From an uncultured Gammaproteobacteria bacterium (GTDB lineage Bacteria > Pseudomonadota > Gammaproteobacteria > Pseudomonadales > Pseudohongiellaceae), in assembly GCA_903926285.1 (NCBI GenBank), contig CAIYIP010000465.1:1-5579 (forward strand): a stretch of DNA of 5,579 bases, given 5' to 3'. A program made the translations under genes and the position numbers. Numbering within the stretch: the first letter of the stretch is position 1; each line of letters opens with the position of its first letter. Positions 1 through 5,380 of the stretch are shown one piece after another. The notes under the pieces were generated by a model. The model was not told where the DNA came from, did not search any database, and saw only the letters and a program-made list of their open reading frames with translations.

Positions 1-225
1 GCCGTGGGTAGTGCCGTGGCCAATCATGAATACACAAGACCTCAAAAATGCAAAGTCCCGCAGGATAACGCGTAAGCGCAGCGGCGAACTATCCCTCAAG
101 CCCGAATAGACTGGTCCAGCGGCGTTTTTTCTCATTACTTGCACAAACCGGGCAAGGCCCTCTGGTTTGCTTCAGTCCACGTCGAAGGTACCTAAGCGAG
201 ATGGGATAGCGGCCAAATTTCAGCC
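1..225. other. Left-edge region with no supported gene
   Basis: No reading frame here has a convincing start, ribosome site and family match. On the plus strand, frame 1 is open from the window edge to TAA at 73-75 (begins AVGSAVANHEY). It could be the last 24 codons of an upstream gene, but nothing identifies it. A 27-codon ATG frame at 26-109 has no ribosome site. The one clear structure is a hairpin at 144-169: CAAACC-GGGC pairs with GCCC-GGTTTG around an AAG loop, with a 3-nt TCT bulge. It has no T-run on either strand, so it is not an intrinsic terminator. The stretch lies beyond the terminator of the small minus-strand gene and is probably intergenic. Confidence 0.5.
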
Positions 226-254
226 ACAAAAAAGGGAGCCTTCAGGCTCCCTTT
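226..254 (-). terminator. Intrinsic terminator of the small minus-strand gene
   Basis: A perfect 10-bp inverted repeat, AAAGGGAGCC (231-240) and GGCTCCCTTT (245-254), closes on a TTCA tetraloop. Read on the minus strand the stem is followed by an uninterrupted T-run (TTTTTT, from the A-tract at 228-233), so termination is directed leftward. On the plus strand only three T's follow, then CG, which makes it weak in that direction. It lies 65 bp beyond the stop codon of the 29-codon ORF at 320-409 and is its natural transcript end. Confidence 0.85.
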
Positions 255-263
255 CGTGATCGG

Positions 264-280
264 CAGTTCCAACAGAACTG
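264..280 (-). other. Small hairpin in the 3' untranslated part of the small gene
   Basis: CAGTTC (264-269) and GAACTG (275-280) are perfect inverted repeats around a 5-nt loop. The hairpin sits between the stop codon at 320 and the terminator at 226-254. The short minus-strand transcript would therefore carry two stem-loops in a row at its 3' end. It may simply stabilise the RNA; no known RNA family is recognised. Confidence 0.45.
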
Positions 281-319
281 TCTTTCGCATGCTTTCGTTG
301 TGCTTAGACAGGGTTCTAT

Positions 320-409
320 CTAAAAGTAATGGTGAATAACCTCCACTGCATTGATATAACCAAAATCCATTGAATCATTTAACGCACCAATACACATACC
401 ACTAGACAT
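320..409 (-). CDS. Small 29-aa protein of unknown function
   Basis: This is a 29-codon ORF with ATG at 409-407 and TAG at 322-320. The product begins MSSGMCIGAL and ends AVEVIHHYF. It has one cysteine (residue 6), an acidic, aromatic middle (around NDSMDFGY) and a His-His-Tyr-Phe C-terminus. It has no signal peptide, membrane helix or basic stretch. The case for a real gene is its setting: an optimally spaced Shine-Dalgarno (411-424), a sigma-70-like promoter (451-479) and a perfect intrinsic terminator (226-254) on the same strand, giving a transcript of about 220 nt. I recognise no family. It could be a free small protein, a precursor of a modified peptide, or a leader ORF in a regulatory RNA. 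PqqA-like precursors carry Glu and Tyr separated by three residues; here four separate E23 from Y28, so PqqA is not supported. Its codons are more AT-rich than those of the neighbouring genes. Confidence 0.65.
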   Translation of the reverse strand: MSSGMCIGALNDSMDFGYINAVEVIHHYF

Positions 410-410
410 T

Positions 411-424
411 GGATCACCTCCTTT
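411..424 (-). promoter_or_regulatory. Exceptionally long Shine-Dalgarno sequence
   Basis: Read on the minus strand this is AAAGGAGGTGATCC, complementary to the usual 3' tail of bacterial 16S rRNA over its full length. The GGAGG core (421-417) lies 7 nt from the ATG at 409. This decides the start of the 29-codon ORF and predicts very efficient initiation. The plus strand therefore reads like the end of a 16S gene (GGATCACCTCCTTT). The bases before it do not resemble 16S, so it is not an rRNA fragment. Confidence 0.8.
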
Positions 425-450
425 TACCTGCGCAGTTGAACAAGGCCCAA

Positions 451-479
451 AGACTACTTAGCACCACCGGTTGAGTCAA
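451..479 (-). promoter_or_regulatory. Sigma-70-type promoter of the small minus-strand gene
   Basis: On the minus strand, TTGACT (479-474; consensus TTGACA) is separated by exactly 17 bp from TAGTCT (456-451; consensus TATAAT, 4 of 6). Transcription would start near 444, giving a 5' leader of about 35 nt before the ATG at 409. The -35 lies in the loop of an inverted repeat, CACCACC (462-468) and GGTGGTG (484-490). That placement would suit an operator but is unproven. Confidence 0.55.
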
Positions 480-490
480 GCATGGTGGTG
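462..490. repeat. Inverted repeat bracketing the -35 element
   Basis: CACCACC (462-468) and GGTGGTG (484-490) are perfect 7-bp inverted repeats with a 15-bp spacer that contains the -35 hexamer of the small gene's promoter. It may be a repressor or activator site for that promoter. A 7-bp match is short enough to occur by chance. Confidence 0.35.
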
Positions 491-607
491 ATGGAAATTC
501 GGATCCTGATGGGCTGGCACTGACTTCCTATGGTGCGCCATGCGCGATTGCAGGGCCTTCCATGTTTGCAAATCACGGGTTTACTTGCTTCTGGACAGTG
601 TTTAAAG

Positions 608-623
608 TGCATCCCGGGATGCA
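608..623. promoter_or_regulatory. Perfect 16-bp palindrome, candidate operator upstream of the kinase
   Basis: TGCATCCCGGGATGCA is perfectly self-complementary. A -10-like hexamer, TAGTAT (639-644), follows on the plus strand. With the usual 17-bp spacing its -35 would fall at 616-621, inside the palindrome, where no TTGACA-like sequence exists. That is the geometry of a promoter driven by an activator bound at -35, or of a blocking repressor. The regulator is unknown. The element ends about 140 bp before the kinase start. Confidence 0.45.
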
Positions 624-662
624 AGGACAGTTGAAGAATAGTATCCACCCGGAAAGGGAGAA

Positions 663-728
663 ATGATGGGGAAAAATAGCCATCAGATACTAGTTTTGGT
701 AAGAGACTCAAAGAAAAATTATTGGTAG
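663..728 (+). CDS. Possible 21-codon upstream ORF overlapping the kinase start region
   Basis: ATG at 663 (a second ATG follows at 666) runs to TAG at 726-728 and encodes a 21-aa peptide beginning MMGKNSHQIL. A purine-rich ribosome site (GGAAAGGGAG, 651-660) lies just upstream, and it is stronger than any site near the in-frame TTG of the kinase at 722. It overlaps the kinase frame by 7 nt if TTG 722 is used, and ends 35 nt before the preferred GTG at 764. It may be a translated leader, or a former N-terminus lost by frameshift. The peptide matches no family I know. Confidence 0.3.
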   Translation: MMGKNSHQILVLVRDSKKNYW

Positions 729-751
729 TTCCAGCCCAAACGGGTGCGCGC

Positions 752-757
752 AAGGAA
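752..757 (+). promoter_or_regulatory. Ribosome binding site that decides the kinase start
   Basis: AAGGAA lies 6 nt before GTG at 764. The alternative TTG at 722 has only A-rich sequence before it. The response-regulator fold begins a few residues after the GTG, as expected for a receiver domain at the very N-terminus. Confidence 0.5.
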
Positions 758-763
758 TTTAAT

Positions 764-2695
764 GTGGAAGCCTGTCCCAGAATATTGATCTGTGATGATG
801 AACCGCTAATCTCTTCAAGTATCAAAAGCCTGCTCGAATTCGGCAGCAACTACCAGATCCAGACCATCAACAGCCCAATCGAAGCGCTGCGCCTTATTCA
901 CGACAATCCGCCCGACCTCGTCATCATCGACGTGATGATGCCCGAAATGACGGGTTTCCAGGTTCTCGATTCCGTCAACCGCAACATTATTGATACCGCC
1001 TTCGTATTTATTACTGGCGAAACTTCAATTGAAGCAGCGATCGAGGCTATCCGCAAAGGTGCCAGCGATTTCCTGCGCAAACCCTTCGAGCCTGAAGAAC
1101 TGATCATCCGTGTGCGCAAGGTGCTGCAGCAGCGCCAGATGCGCGTGGAAAATGTCAGGATGGAAATTGAAAAACAACATCTCGAAAGCCAGTTGCGCCA
1201 CTCACACAAGATGGAAGCCATCGGCACACTCACGGGTGGCATCGCCCACGATTTTAATAATGTGCTCGGCATCATCATCGGCAACACCGAACTCGCACAG
1301 CTGTATCTGCAGAAGGAGCATGTGGCACAGCAGTTTGTTGGCCAGATCCATTCGGCGAGCATGCGCGCGAAAGACATGATCAGGCAGTTGCTCAACTTCA
1401 GCCGCAAGGAAGAAGCCGACCTACAGCCTGTCACGCTCAACACCACGATTAGCGATTCGCTCACGCTGATGCGCGCCTCGCTGCCTTCGAACATTATGAT
1501 CGAATACGATATCACGGAAACACCCTGCGCTACGCTGGGGGACGTTACCCAGATCCACCAGATCATCTACAACCTCTGTACCAATTCGGCCCATGCGATG
1601 GAAACCACGGGCGGCAAGCTGATCATCAGCCTCAAACCCATTGCACTGGGTGTTGAGCGCGCCAGTGAACTCGGGATTGCGTCCGGCAACTATGCACATC
1701 TTGGCGTGAGGGATACTGGCAAGGGCATTCCGCTTGAAGTGATGAGTCGTATCTTCGATCCGTATTTCACGACCAAGGAAACCGGCAAGGGTACTGGCCT
1801 TGGCCTATCAGTCGTACACGGCATCGTGCGGCGTTATGGCGGCAGCATCAGGGTGGAGAGCGTGCTCAACAGTCATACTGAATTCCACCTGTACTTTCCC
1901 TGTATCGACAAGATGGTGAGCGCCGACAACACATCATCACACAAGCATAAAATTCCGGGCGGGCAGGAAAGAATCCTCATCGTTGATGATGAAAACATGC
2001 TCGTCGGACTCTGGCAGAACATGCTCGAACAGCTCGGCTACAAGGTCACTGCCTTTACCAACAGCACTCAGGCACTGGCCGCGTTTCTGGTGACTCCGCA
2101 TGCCTTCGACCTGTTACTGACCGATATGACGATGCCACATCTGTCGGGCATCGACCTGATCAAGGCGGTGAACGAAGTGCGTCCGGATCTGCCGATAGTG
2201 CTGTGCACGGGCTATAACAAGCTAATCAGCGAAGCCAATGCCCATTCGCTTGGCATCAGGCAGGTACTGATGAAACCCTTTGGTATCGAAACACTGGCCA
2301 AGGTCATCCGCCAGAACCTGTTGCCTGAAAGAGAGCGCAGACAGCTGCCACGCTTCAAAGCGGCAGAAGATGTTTACGTGATTTCGCAATCCAGCCCCGC
2401 GAAGCATTTGTCCTTGCTCGATTTTGGCGTGTCAGGGTTGGCGTACAGGCAAGGCATGGAAGCACTTCCCGAAGAAGCTACCGACATGATTTCCATCATG
2501 GCCGATAACGGCAAGTTTTATATCCCTAATATCCTGTGCCGCAATGTGTCCTGTTTATCAATCGCCGACCCCGGCACCTCGTACACACGCCGCAGTATGG
2601 TTTTTGAAAGCCCTTCCATCCAGCAGCTAGAACTGCTCACGCAGCTGATCGAAAAATACAGCGTGCCGCAAGCCGATGACTGCGTAATAAATTGA
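764..2695 (+). CDS. Hybrid sensor histidine kinase: receiver, kinase, receiver, PilZ-like domain
   Basis: A 643-aa (GTG start) soluble two-component phosphorelay protein with no signal peptide or membrane helix. Residues about 5-120 are a receiver domain: acidic pair D11-D12, phospho-acceptor D56, T84, K106. A coiled linker leads to a HisKA dimerisation domain with H162 in GGIAHDFNN. The HATPase domain (about 230-385) has the N box (N270, N274), G1 DTGKGIP (317), F box FDPYFT (331) and G2 GTGLGLS (343). A second receiver (about 402-520) has D408-D409, D454, T482 and K504. The tail (about 522-643) resembles a PilZ c-di-GMP domain: RQLPR (526-530) fits RxxxR, and LLDFGVSGL carries the second signature, but with Gly at 555 where Ser is usual. 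There is no PAS, GAF or periplasmic sensor, so input probably comes through the first receiver. The start could instead be TTG 722 (14 residues longer). It converges with the permease, and no cognate partner gene is in view. Confidence 0.93.
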   Translation: MEACPRILICDDEPLISSSIKSLLEFGSNYQIQTINSPIEALRLIHDNPPDLVIIDVMMPEMTGFQVLDSVNRNIIDTAFVFITGETSIEAAIEAIRKGASDFLRKPFEPEELIIRVRKVLQQRQMRVENVRMEIEKQHLESQLRHSHKMEAIGTLTGGIAHDFNNVLGIIIGNTELAQLYLQKEHVAQQFVGQIHSASMRAKDMIRQLLNFSRKEEADLQPVTLNTTISDSLTLMRASLPSNIMIEYDITETPCATLGDVTQIHQIIYNLCTNSAHAMETTGGKLIISLKPIALGVERASELGIASGNYAHLGVRDTGKGIPLEVMSRIFDPYFTTKETGKGTGLGLSVVHGIVRRYGGSIRVESVLNSHTEFHLYFPCIDKMVSADNTSSHKHKIPGGQERILIVDDENMLVGLWQNMLEQLGYKVTAFTNSTQALAAFLVTPHAFDLLLTDMTMPHLSGIDLIKAVNEVRPDLPIVLCTGYNKLISEANAHSLGIRQVLMKPFGIETLAKVIRQNLLPERERRQLPRFKAAEDVYVISQSSPAKHLSLLDFGVSGLAYRQGMEALPEEATDMISIMADNGKFYIPNILCRNVSCLSIADPGTSYTRRSMVFESPSIQQLELLTQLIEKYSVPQADDCVIN

Positions 2696-2720
2696 GCGGG
2701 TATTGGCCTTGTGCGAGCAA

Positions 2721-4172
2721 TTATTCGCGCAGTTCCTTGCGCGCTACGCTGTGATGGCGGCCATAGAAGTAATACACACAAATACCAACCAGCATCCAGA
2801 TGATCAAACGCAGCCAGGTATCGAGTGGCAGCGACAGCGCCATCATGCCGCAGAAGAACACACCCGCAAGACATACGAACCAGGGATACGGTGTTCGGAA
2901 TGGCCGTGGCATATCGGGACGTGTGTAGCGCAGCACCAGCACACTTGCACACACCATGATGAAAGCAACCAGCGTGCCGATGGATACGAGTTCGGCAAGA
3001 ATACCGATCGGGAACAGGCCCGCCATCACCGAAGCGACGATGCCGGTGACCCACGTTGCAAAACCCGGCGTGCGATATTTGGGATGCACTTTGGCAAACA
3101 TCGGCGGCAACAAGCCATCGCGTGCCATCGCCAGCAGGATGCGGGCCTGCGCCATGATCAGCACGAGCACCACAGACGTAAGTCCAGCCAGCGCGCCAAA
3201 CACCACAAACGGAATCAACCATTGCAACGCTGCGTGTTCGCGCAAGGCTACGGCTACGGGAGCCGCATCATTGAGCTGGGTGTACGACACCATGCCGGTG
3301 AGTGTGGCGGACATAAGAATGTACAACACGGTGCAGATGAAGAGACCCATCAGCAAACCGAACGGCAGGTCGAAGGAAGGTTTCTTCGCTTCTTGCGCTG
3401 CCGTAGAAACCGCATCAAAGCCTATATACGCAAAGAAGATAACACCCGAAGCACGCAAAATTCCCGACCAGCCGAACTCGCCCCACACGCCAGTGTTTTC
3501 GGGTATGAAAGGCGTCCAGTTGGCGACATCGATAAAAAATACGCCAAAGCCAATCACCGCGCAGATCACCGCCACCTTCAGCACCACCACTACCGAATTA
3601 AAAAGGGACGTCTGGTTGATGCCAATGTAACAAATGTAGGTAACGAGTAATGAGATGACTGTTGCGGGGACATTCAGAATGCCACCCGTCAGTACTATTG
3701 ACAGACCGTCCGTACTCGCAAACGGTGCCGACGTAAACTGGGCAGGCAGCACGATCCCGAAATAGTCGAGAAAGGTGGTGAAATACCGACTCCACCCTAC
3801 CGCGACCGTCCCCGCCGCAAACATATATTCGAGCAACAGGTCCCACCCGATGAACCATGCGGCAAATTCACCCAGCGTTGCATAACTGTAGGTGTAGGCG
3901 CTGCCAGAAACCGGCGCCATTGCCGCAAATTCGGCATAACACAAACCTGCGAACAAACAGCCAATGCCGGCAATGATGAACGAAATCGCAATCGCTGGAC
4001 CCGCGTGCAACGCGGCTTCCAGACCGGTCAGCACAAAAATGCCGGTGCCGATGGTGCCGCCGACGCCGAGAGCAGTCAGTTGCCAGGGGCCGAGGACACG
4101 TTTGAGTTGGGAGTTTTTTTGTTCTTGATCGATGGAATCGAAGGATTTGGTGATAAACAGTTTAGATGCCAT
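2721..4172 (-). CDS. APC-superfamily amino-acid permease (CAT/YhdG-YfnA type)
   Basis: A 483-aa inner-membrane transporter with about twelve hydrophobic segments and both ends probably cytoplasmic. It fits the cationic-amino-acid-transporter branch of the APC superfamily, which imports amino acids with protons. The unwound helix-1 substrate site is GVGGTIGTGIFVLTG (residues 36-50). The block YAEFAAMAPVSGSAYTYSY (79-97), helix-6 FFAYIGFDAVSTAAQEAKKP (246-265), the loop ending AMARDGLLP (348-356) and RPFRTPYPW (423-431) are all typical. Length and motifs are complete, so it looks functional. The substrate is not readable from sequence; these proteins carry cationic or neutral amino acids. ATG 4172 is preceded by AGGA at 7-nt spacing. 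The gene stands alone, and its stop lies 25 bp from that of the convergent kinase. No convincing promoter or terminator was seen. Confidence 0.93.
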   Translation of the reverse strand: MASKLFITKSFDSIDQEQKNSQLKRVLGPWQLTALGVGGTIGTGIFVLTGLEAALHAGPAIAISFIIAGIGCLFAGLCYAEFAAMAPVSGSAYTYSYATLGEFAAWFIGWDLLLEYMFAAGTVAVGWSRYFTTFLDYFGIVLPAQFTSAPFASTDGLSIVLTGGILNVPATVISLLVTYICYIGINQTSLFNSVVVVLKVAVICAVIGFGVFFIDVANWTPFIPENTGVWGEFGWSGILRASGVIFFAYIGFDAVSTAAQEAKKPSFDLPFGLLMGLFICTVLYILMSATLTGMVSYTQLNDAAPVAVALREHAALQWLIPFVVFGALAGLTSVVLVLIMAQARILLAMARDGLLPPMFAKVHPKYRTPGFATWVTGIVASVMAGLFPIGILAELVSIGTLVAFIMVCASVLVLRYTRPDMPRPFRTPYPWFVCLAGVFFCGMMALSLPLDTWLRLIIWMLVGICVYYFYGRHHSVARKELRE

Positions 4173-4179
4173 GCACAGA

Positions 4180-4183
4180 TCCT
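4180..4183 (-). promoter_or_regulatory. Ribosome binding site of the permease
   Basis: AGGA on the minus strand lies 7 nt upstream of the ATG at 4172. This supports that start, which also places the conserved helix-1 motif at the usual distance of about 35 residues from the N-terminus. Confidence 0.6.
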
Positions 4184-4290
4184 GTTACTGAAGCCTTGTG
4201 TTGAAGATGAGGAAGCCTACCCTGACTTGCAGTTTGAGTCCATGAGTACAAATGCGCAATCAAGAGACATAAATCCATCAAGTTTGGCGA

Positions 4291-4503
4291 ATGCTGTTTT
4301 ATCCTGCCACGCAAAGCGACTTGCCCGCTGATGCGGTATGCCAACTTCACCGACGCCATCATGGTCCGTACCAACCTCACCAGCACCGACCTCGAAGGCG
4401 CCATTATGCATGGCTCGAACATGACCGATGCAATTCTGCTCCGCTGCCGGCAAAAATCGTTCTGCACGCCGTGAACACGCGCCATGTCATGTTGCTGGCA
4501 TGA
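4291..4503 (+). pseudogene. Remnant of a pentapeptide-repeat protein, frame-disrupted
   Basis: The frame 4331-4474 encodes consecutive five-residue units of pentapeptide-repeat type (ANFTD, AIMVR, TNLTS, TDLEG, AIMHG, SNMTD, AILLR). The hydrophobic or Ala positions recur every five residues, then the frame breaks into unrelated sequence (RCRQKSF) before TGA. The neighbouring frame 4291-4503 supplies plausible flanks: upstream ...QSDLPADA, and downstream AKIVLHAVNTRHVMLLA to TGA 4501-4503. The two flanks share a frame and the middle is offset by one, as expected from two compensating indels in one ancestral gene. No ribosome site precedes the ATGs at 4291 or 4331. What remains is short for the family, whose members form right-handed quadrilateral beta-helices. 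Probably a dead fragment. I cannot exclude that only the 47-aa ORF is expressed. Confidence 0.5.
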
Positions 4504-4559
4504 CTGAATAATTGCGGAATACGCCAGTGCTTATTGACCTCGTTTGAGGAGTAGGCACA

Positions 4560-4610
4560 ATGCCAGCTCCTGTTGGCGAACCTGCGCCACAAATTAAATT
4601 CCCCCTCTGA
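4560..4610 (+). CDS. Possible 16-codon leader ORF
   Basis: ATG at 4560 follows a good Shine-Dalgarno (AGGAG, 4547-4551, 8-nt spacing) and reads MPAPVGEPAPQIKFPL to TGA at 4608-4610. It ends 16 bp before the next ATG (4627), which has its own ribosome site. It may be a leader for translational coupling, or the head of a truncated gene fused to the next one by deletion. The proline-rich peptide matches nothing I recognise. Confidence 0.35.
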   Translation: MPAPVGEPAPQIKFPL

Positions 4611-4613
4611 ACG

Positions 4614-4620
4614 AAGGAAG
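4614..4620 (+). promoter_or_regulatory. Ribosome binding site of the 178-aa tail-related gene
   Basis: AAGGAAG lies 6 nt before ATG 4627. This sets the start there rather than at the upstream in-frame TTG at 4573, which has no ribosome site and would add 18 residues lacking any conserved feature. Confidence 0.65.
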
Positions 4621-4626
4621 CACTAC

Positions 4627-5163
4627 ATGCCTGACTACAAACAACTCGAGCGCCCCAATTATTTCTTCGGCAAGCTGCTAACTGCAGACGACTTTCAGCT
4701 TGAGCAGAACTACCAGCTTGAGCGCTCGCGCCGCAATAATCGCTTTCTACATGGCTGGGGCATCGTCAGTGGACTGAGTGTCTGGATTGAAAATGGCGCC
4801 ACGGTTGTTGTGTCACCTGGGCTTGCGCTCGACTGTGCCGGCAACGAACTTGTGCTCGCGACACCAGAACGCATCGCACTCACGAGCCTGACGGGAAAAC
4901 ACTTCATTACCATCCGCTATCAGGAGACCCCGGTAGCACCGCAGCCATCAACACACGGCGAAGCCGAATTTGCCCGTATACGTGAAGGCACCAGCGTCGA
5001 ACTGACCAGCACCAACCCGGCAGAAGACCATCGCAAGATGGGTGCAGGCAGCCCCGGTTGCGGCCTGTGCCACGCACTTTGCCTCGCCACGATCAGCCAG
5101 CGCGGTTCGAACTGGCGCGTAACGCCAGTAAAACGCAGCATCCTGCCGAGGAACAGGCAATAA
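4627..5163 (+). CDS. Conserved uncharacterised protein, possibly contractile-injection/tail associated
   Basis: A 178-aa soluble protein. Its N-terminal block is strongly patterned: NYFFGKLLTADDF (11-23), a charged helix (EQNYQLERSRRNNR, 26-39) and LHGWGIVSGL (41-50). The segment SPGLALDCAGNELVL (63-77) follows, then a hydrophilic loop. A cysteine cluster CGLCHALC (145-152) leads into LATISQRGSNWRV near the end. I recognise the block as belonging to a widespread family of unknown function. From memory, members occur beside phage-tail-like or extracellular contractile-injection genes, a context inference that this window neither confirms nor denies. CGLCH fits CxxCH, but with no signal peptide covalent haem is unlikely; a bound metal is possible. 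The gene appears complete. Frame-disrupted pentapeptide debris lies upstream and unrecognisable sequence downstream, so it may be the survivor of a decayed cluster. Confidence 0.75.
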   Translation: MPDYKQLERPNYFFGKLLTADDFQLEQNYQLERSRRNNRFLHGWGIVSGLSVWIENGATVVVSPGLALDCAGNELVLATPERIALTSLTGKHFITIRYQETPVAPQPSTHGEAEFARIREGTSVELTSTNPAEDHRKMGAGSPGCGLCHALCLATISQRGSNWRVTPVKRSILPRNRQ

Positions 5164-5380
5164 CTTAAGACCAGCGGCATGGGAAAATTTCGCAAACTCC
5201 CTGCACAGGAATGCCTTAGTCCAGGTGTTGCTCAGCAGCAATGGGAAACTCACTGGCGAGCGCACTGACAACGCCTCCTTCATACAAACGCCGGATCGCT
5301 GCGCCAAAAAGCGGTAAATGTAAGGCTTCGGCAATCGCAAACCCGAAACCATCAAAAACTTTTTATTGTCGAGGCGCTCA
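5164..5380. other. Ambiguous stretch downstream of the 178-aa gene
   Basis: No gene is securely identified. On the minus strand, 5362-5216 reads 48 sense codons (ending EFPIAAEQHLD, then TAA) with a protein-like composition. It begins directly after a stop and has no start with a ribosome site. The antisense plus frame (ATG 5241 to 5429) is also open. No terminator hairpin follows the stop codon at 5163. AAAAACTTTTT at 5354-5364 is a short palindromic A/T tract, not a terminator. Confidence 0.4.

Noticed and set aside
2..256. Plus-strand frame open over 84 codons apart from one TAG at 107-109
   Set aside because: It ends inside the terminator hairpin, has no ribosome site and matches no family; judged to be chance or an unrecognisable relic.
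251..297. Three copies of CTTTCG (251, 282, 292) as a repeat array
   Set aside because: Six-base copies with unequal spacing are expected by chance.
320..409. PqqA-like cofactor precursor
   Set aside because: PqqA needs Glu and Tyr separated by three residues; here four separate them, and no pqq biosynthesis gene is in the window.
404..425. Possible 3' end of a 16S rRNA gene on the plus strand (GGATCACCTCCTTT)
   Set aside because: The preceding bases do not match the conserved 16S end, and no spacer or tRNA follows. The same bases read on the minus strand are an ideally spaced Shine-Dalgarno for the 29-codon ORF.
454..849. 131-codon minus-strand ORF
   Set aside because: It overlaps the kinase start and its upstream region, has no protein-family features, and contains the small gene's -35 and most of its -10; it looks like an antisense shadow.
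2726..2743. CGCGCA/TGCGCG stem after the kinase as a terminator
   Set aside because: Only a 6-bp stem, no T-run on either strand, and it lies within the permease coding sequence.
2703..3650. 315-codon plus-strand ORF opposite the permease
   Set aside because: It is rich in His, Gln and Arg with no recognisable domain, and lies antisense to a transporter with complete family motifs; typical shadow of a membrane-protein gene.
4573..4626. Longer N-terminus for the 178-aa protein from TTG 4573
   Set aside because: No ribosome site there, the extra residues lack any conserved pattern, and ATG 4627 has AAGGAAG at good spacing right before the family's usual start.
5059..5082. CGLCH as a c-type haem binding site
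   Set aside because: The protein has no signal peptide for export, and its other features do not resemble a cytochrome; kept only as a possible metal cluster.
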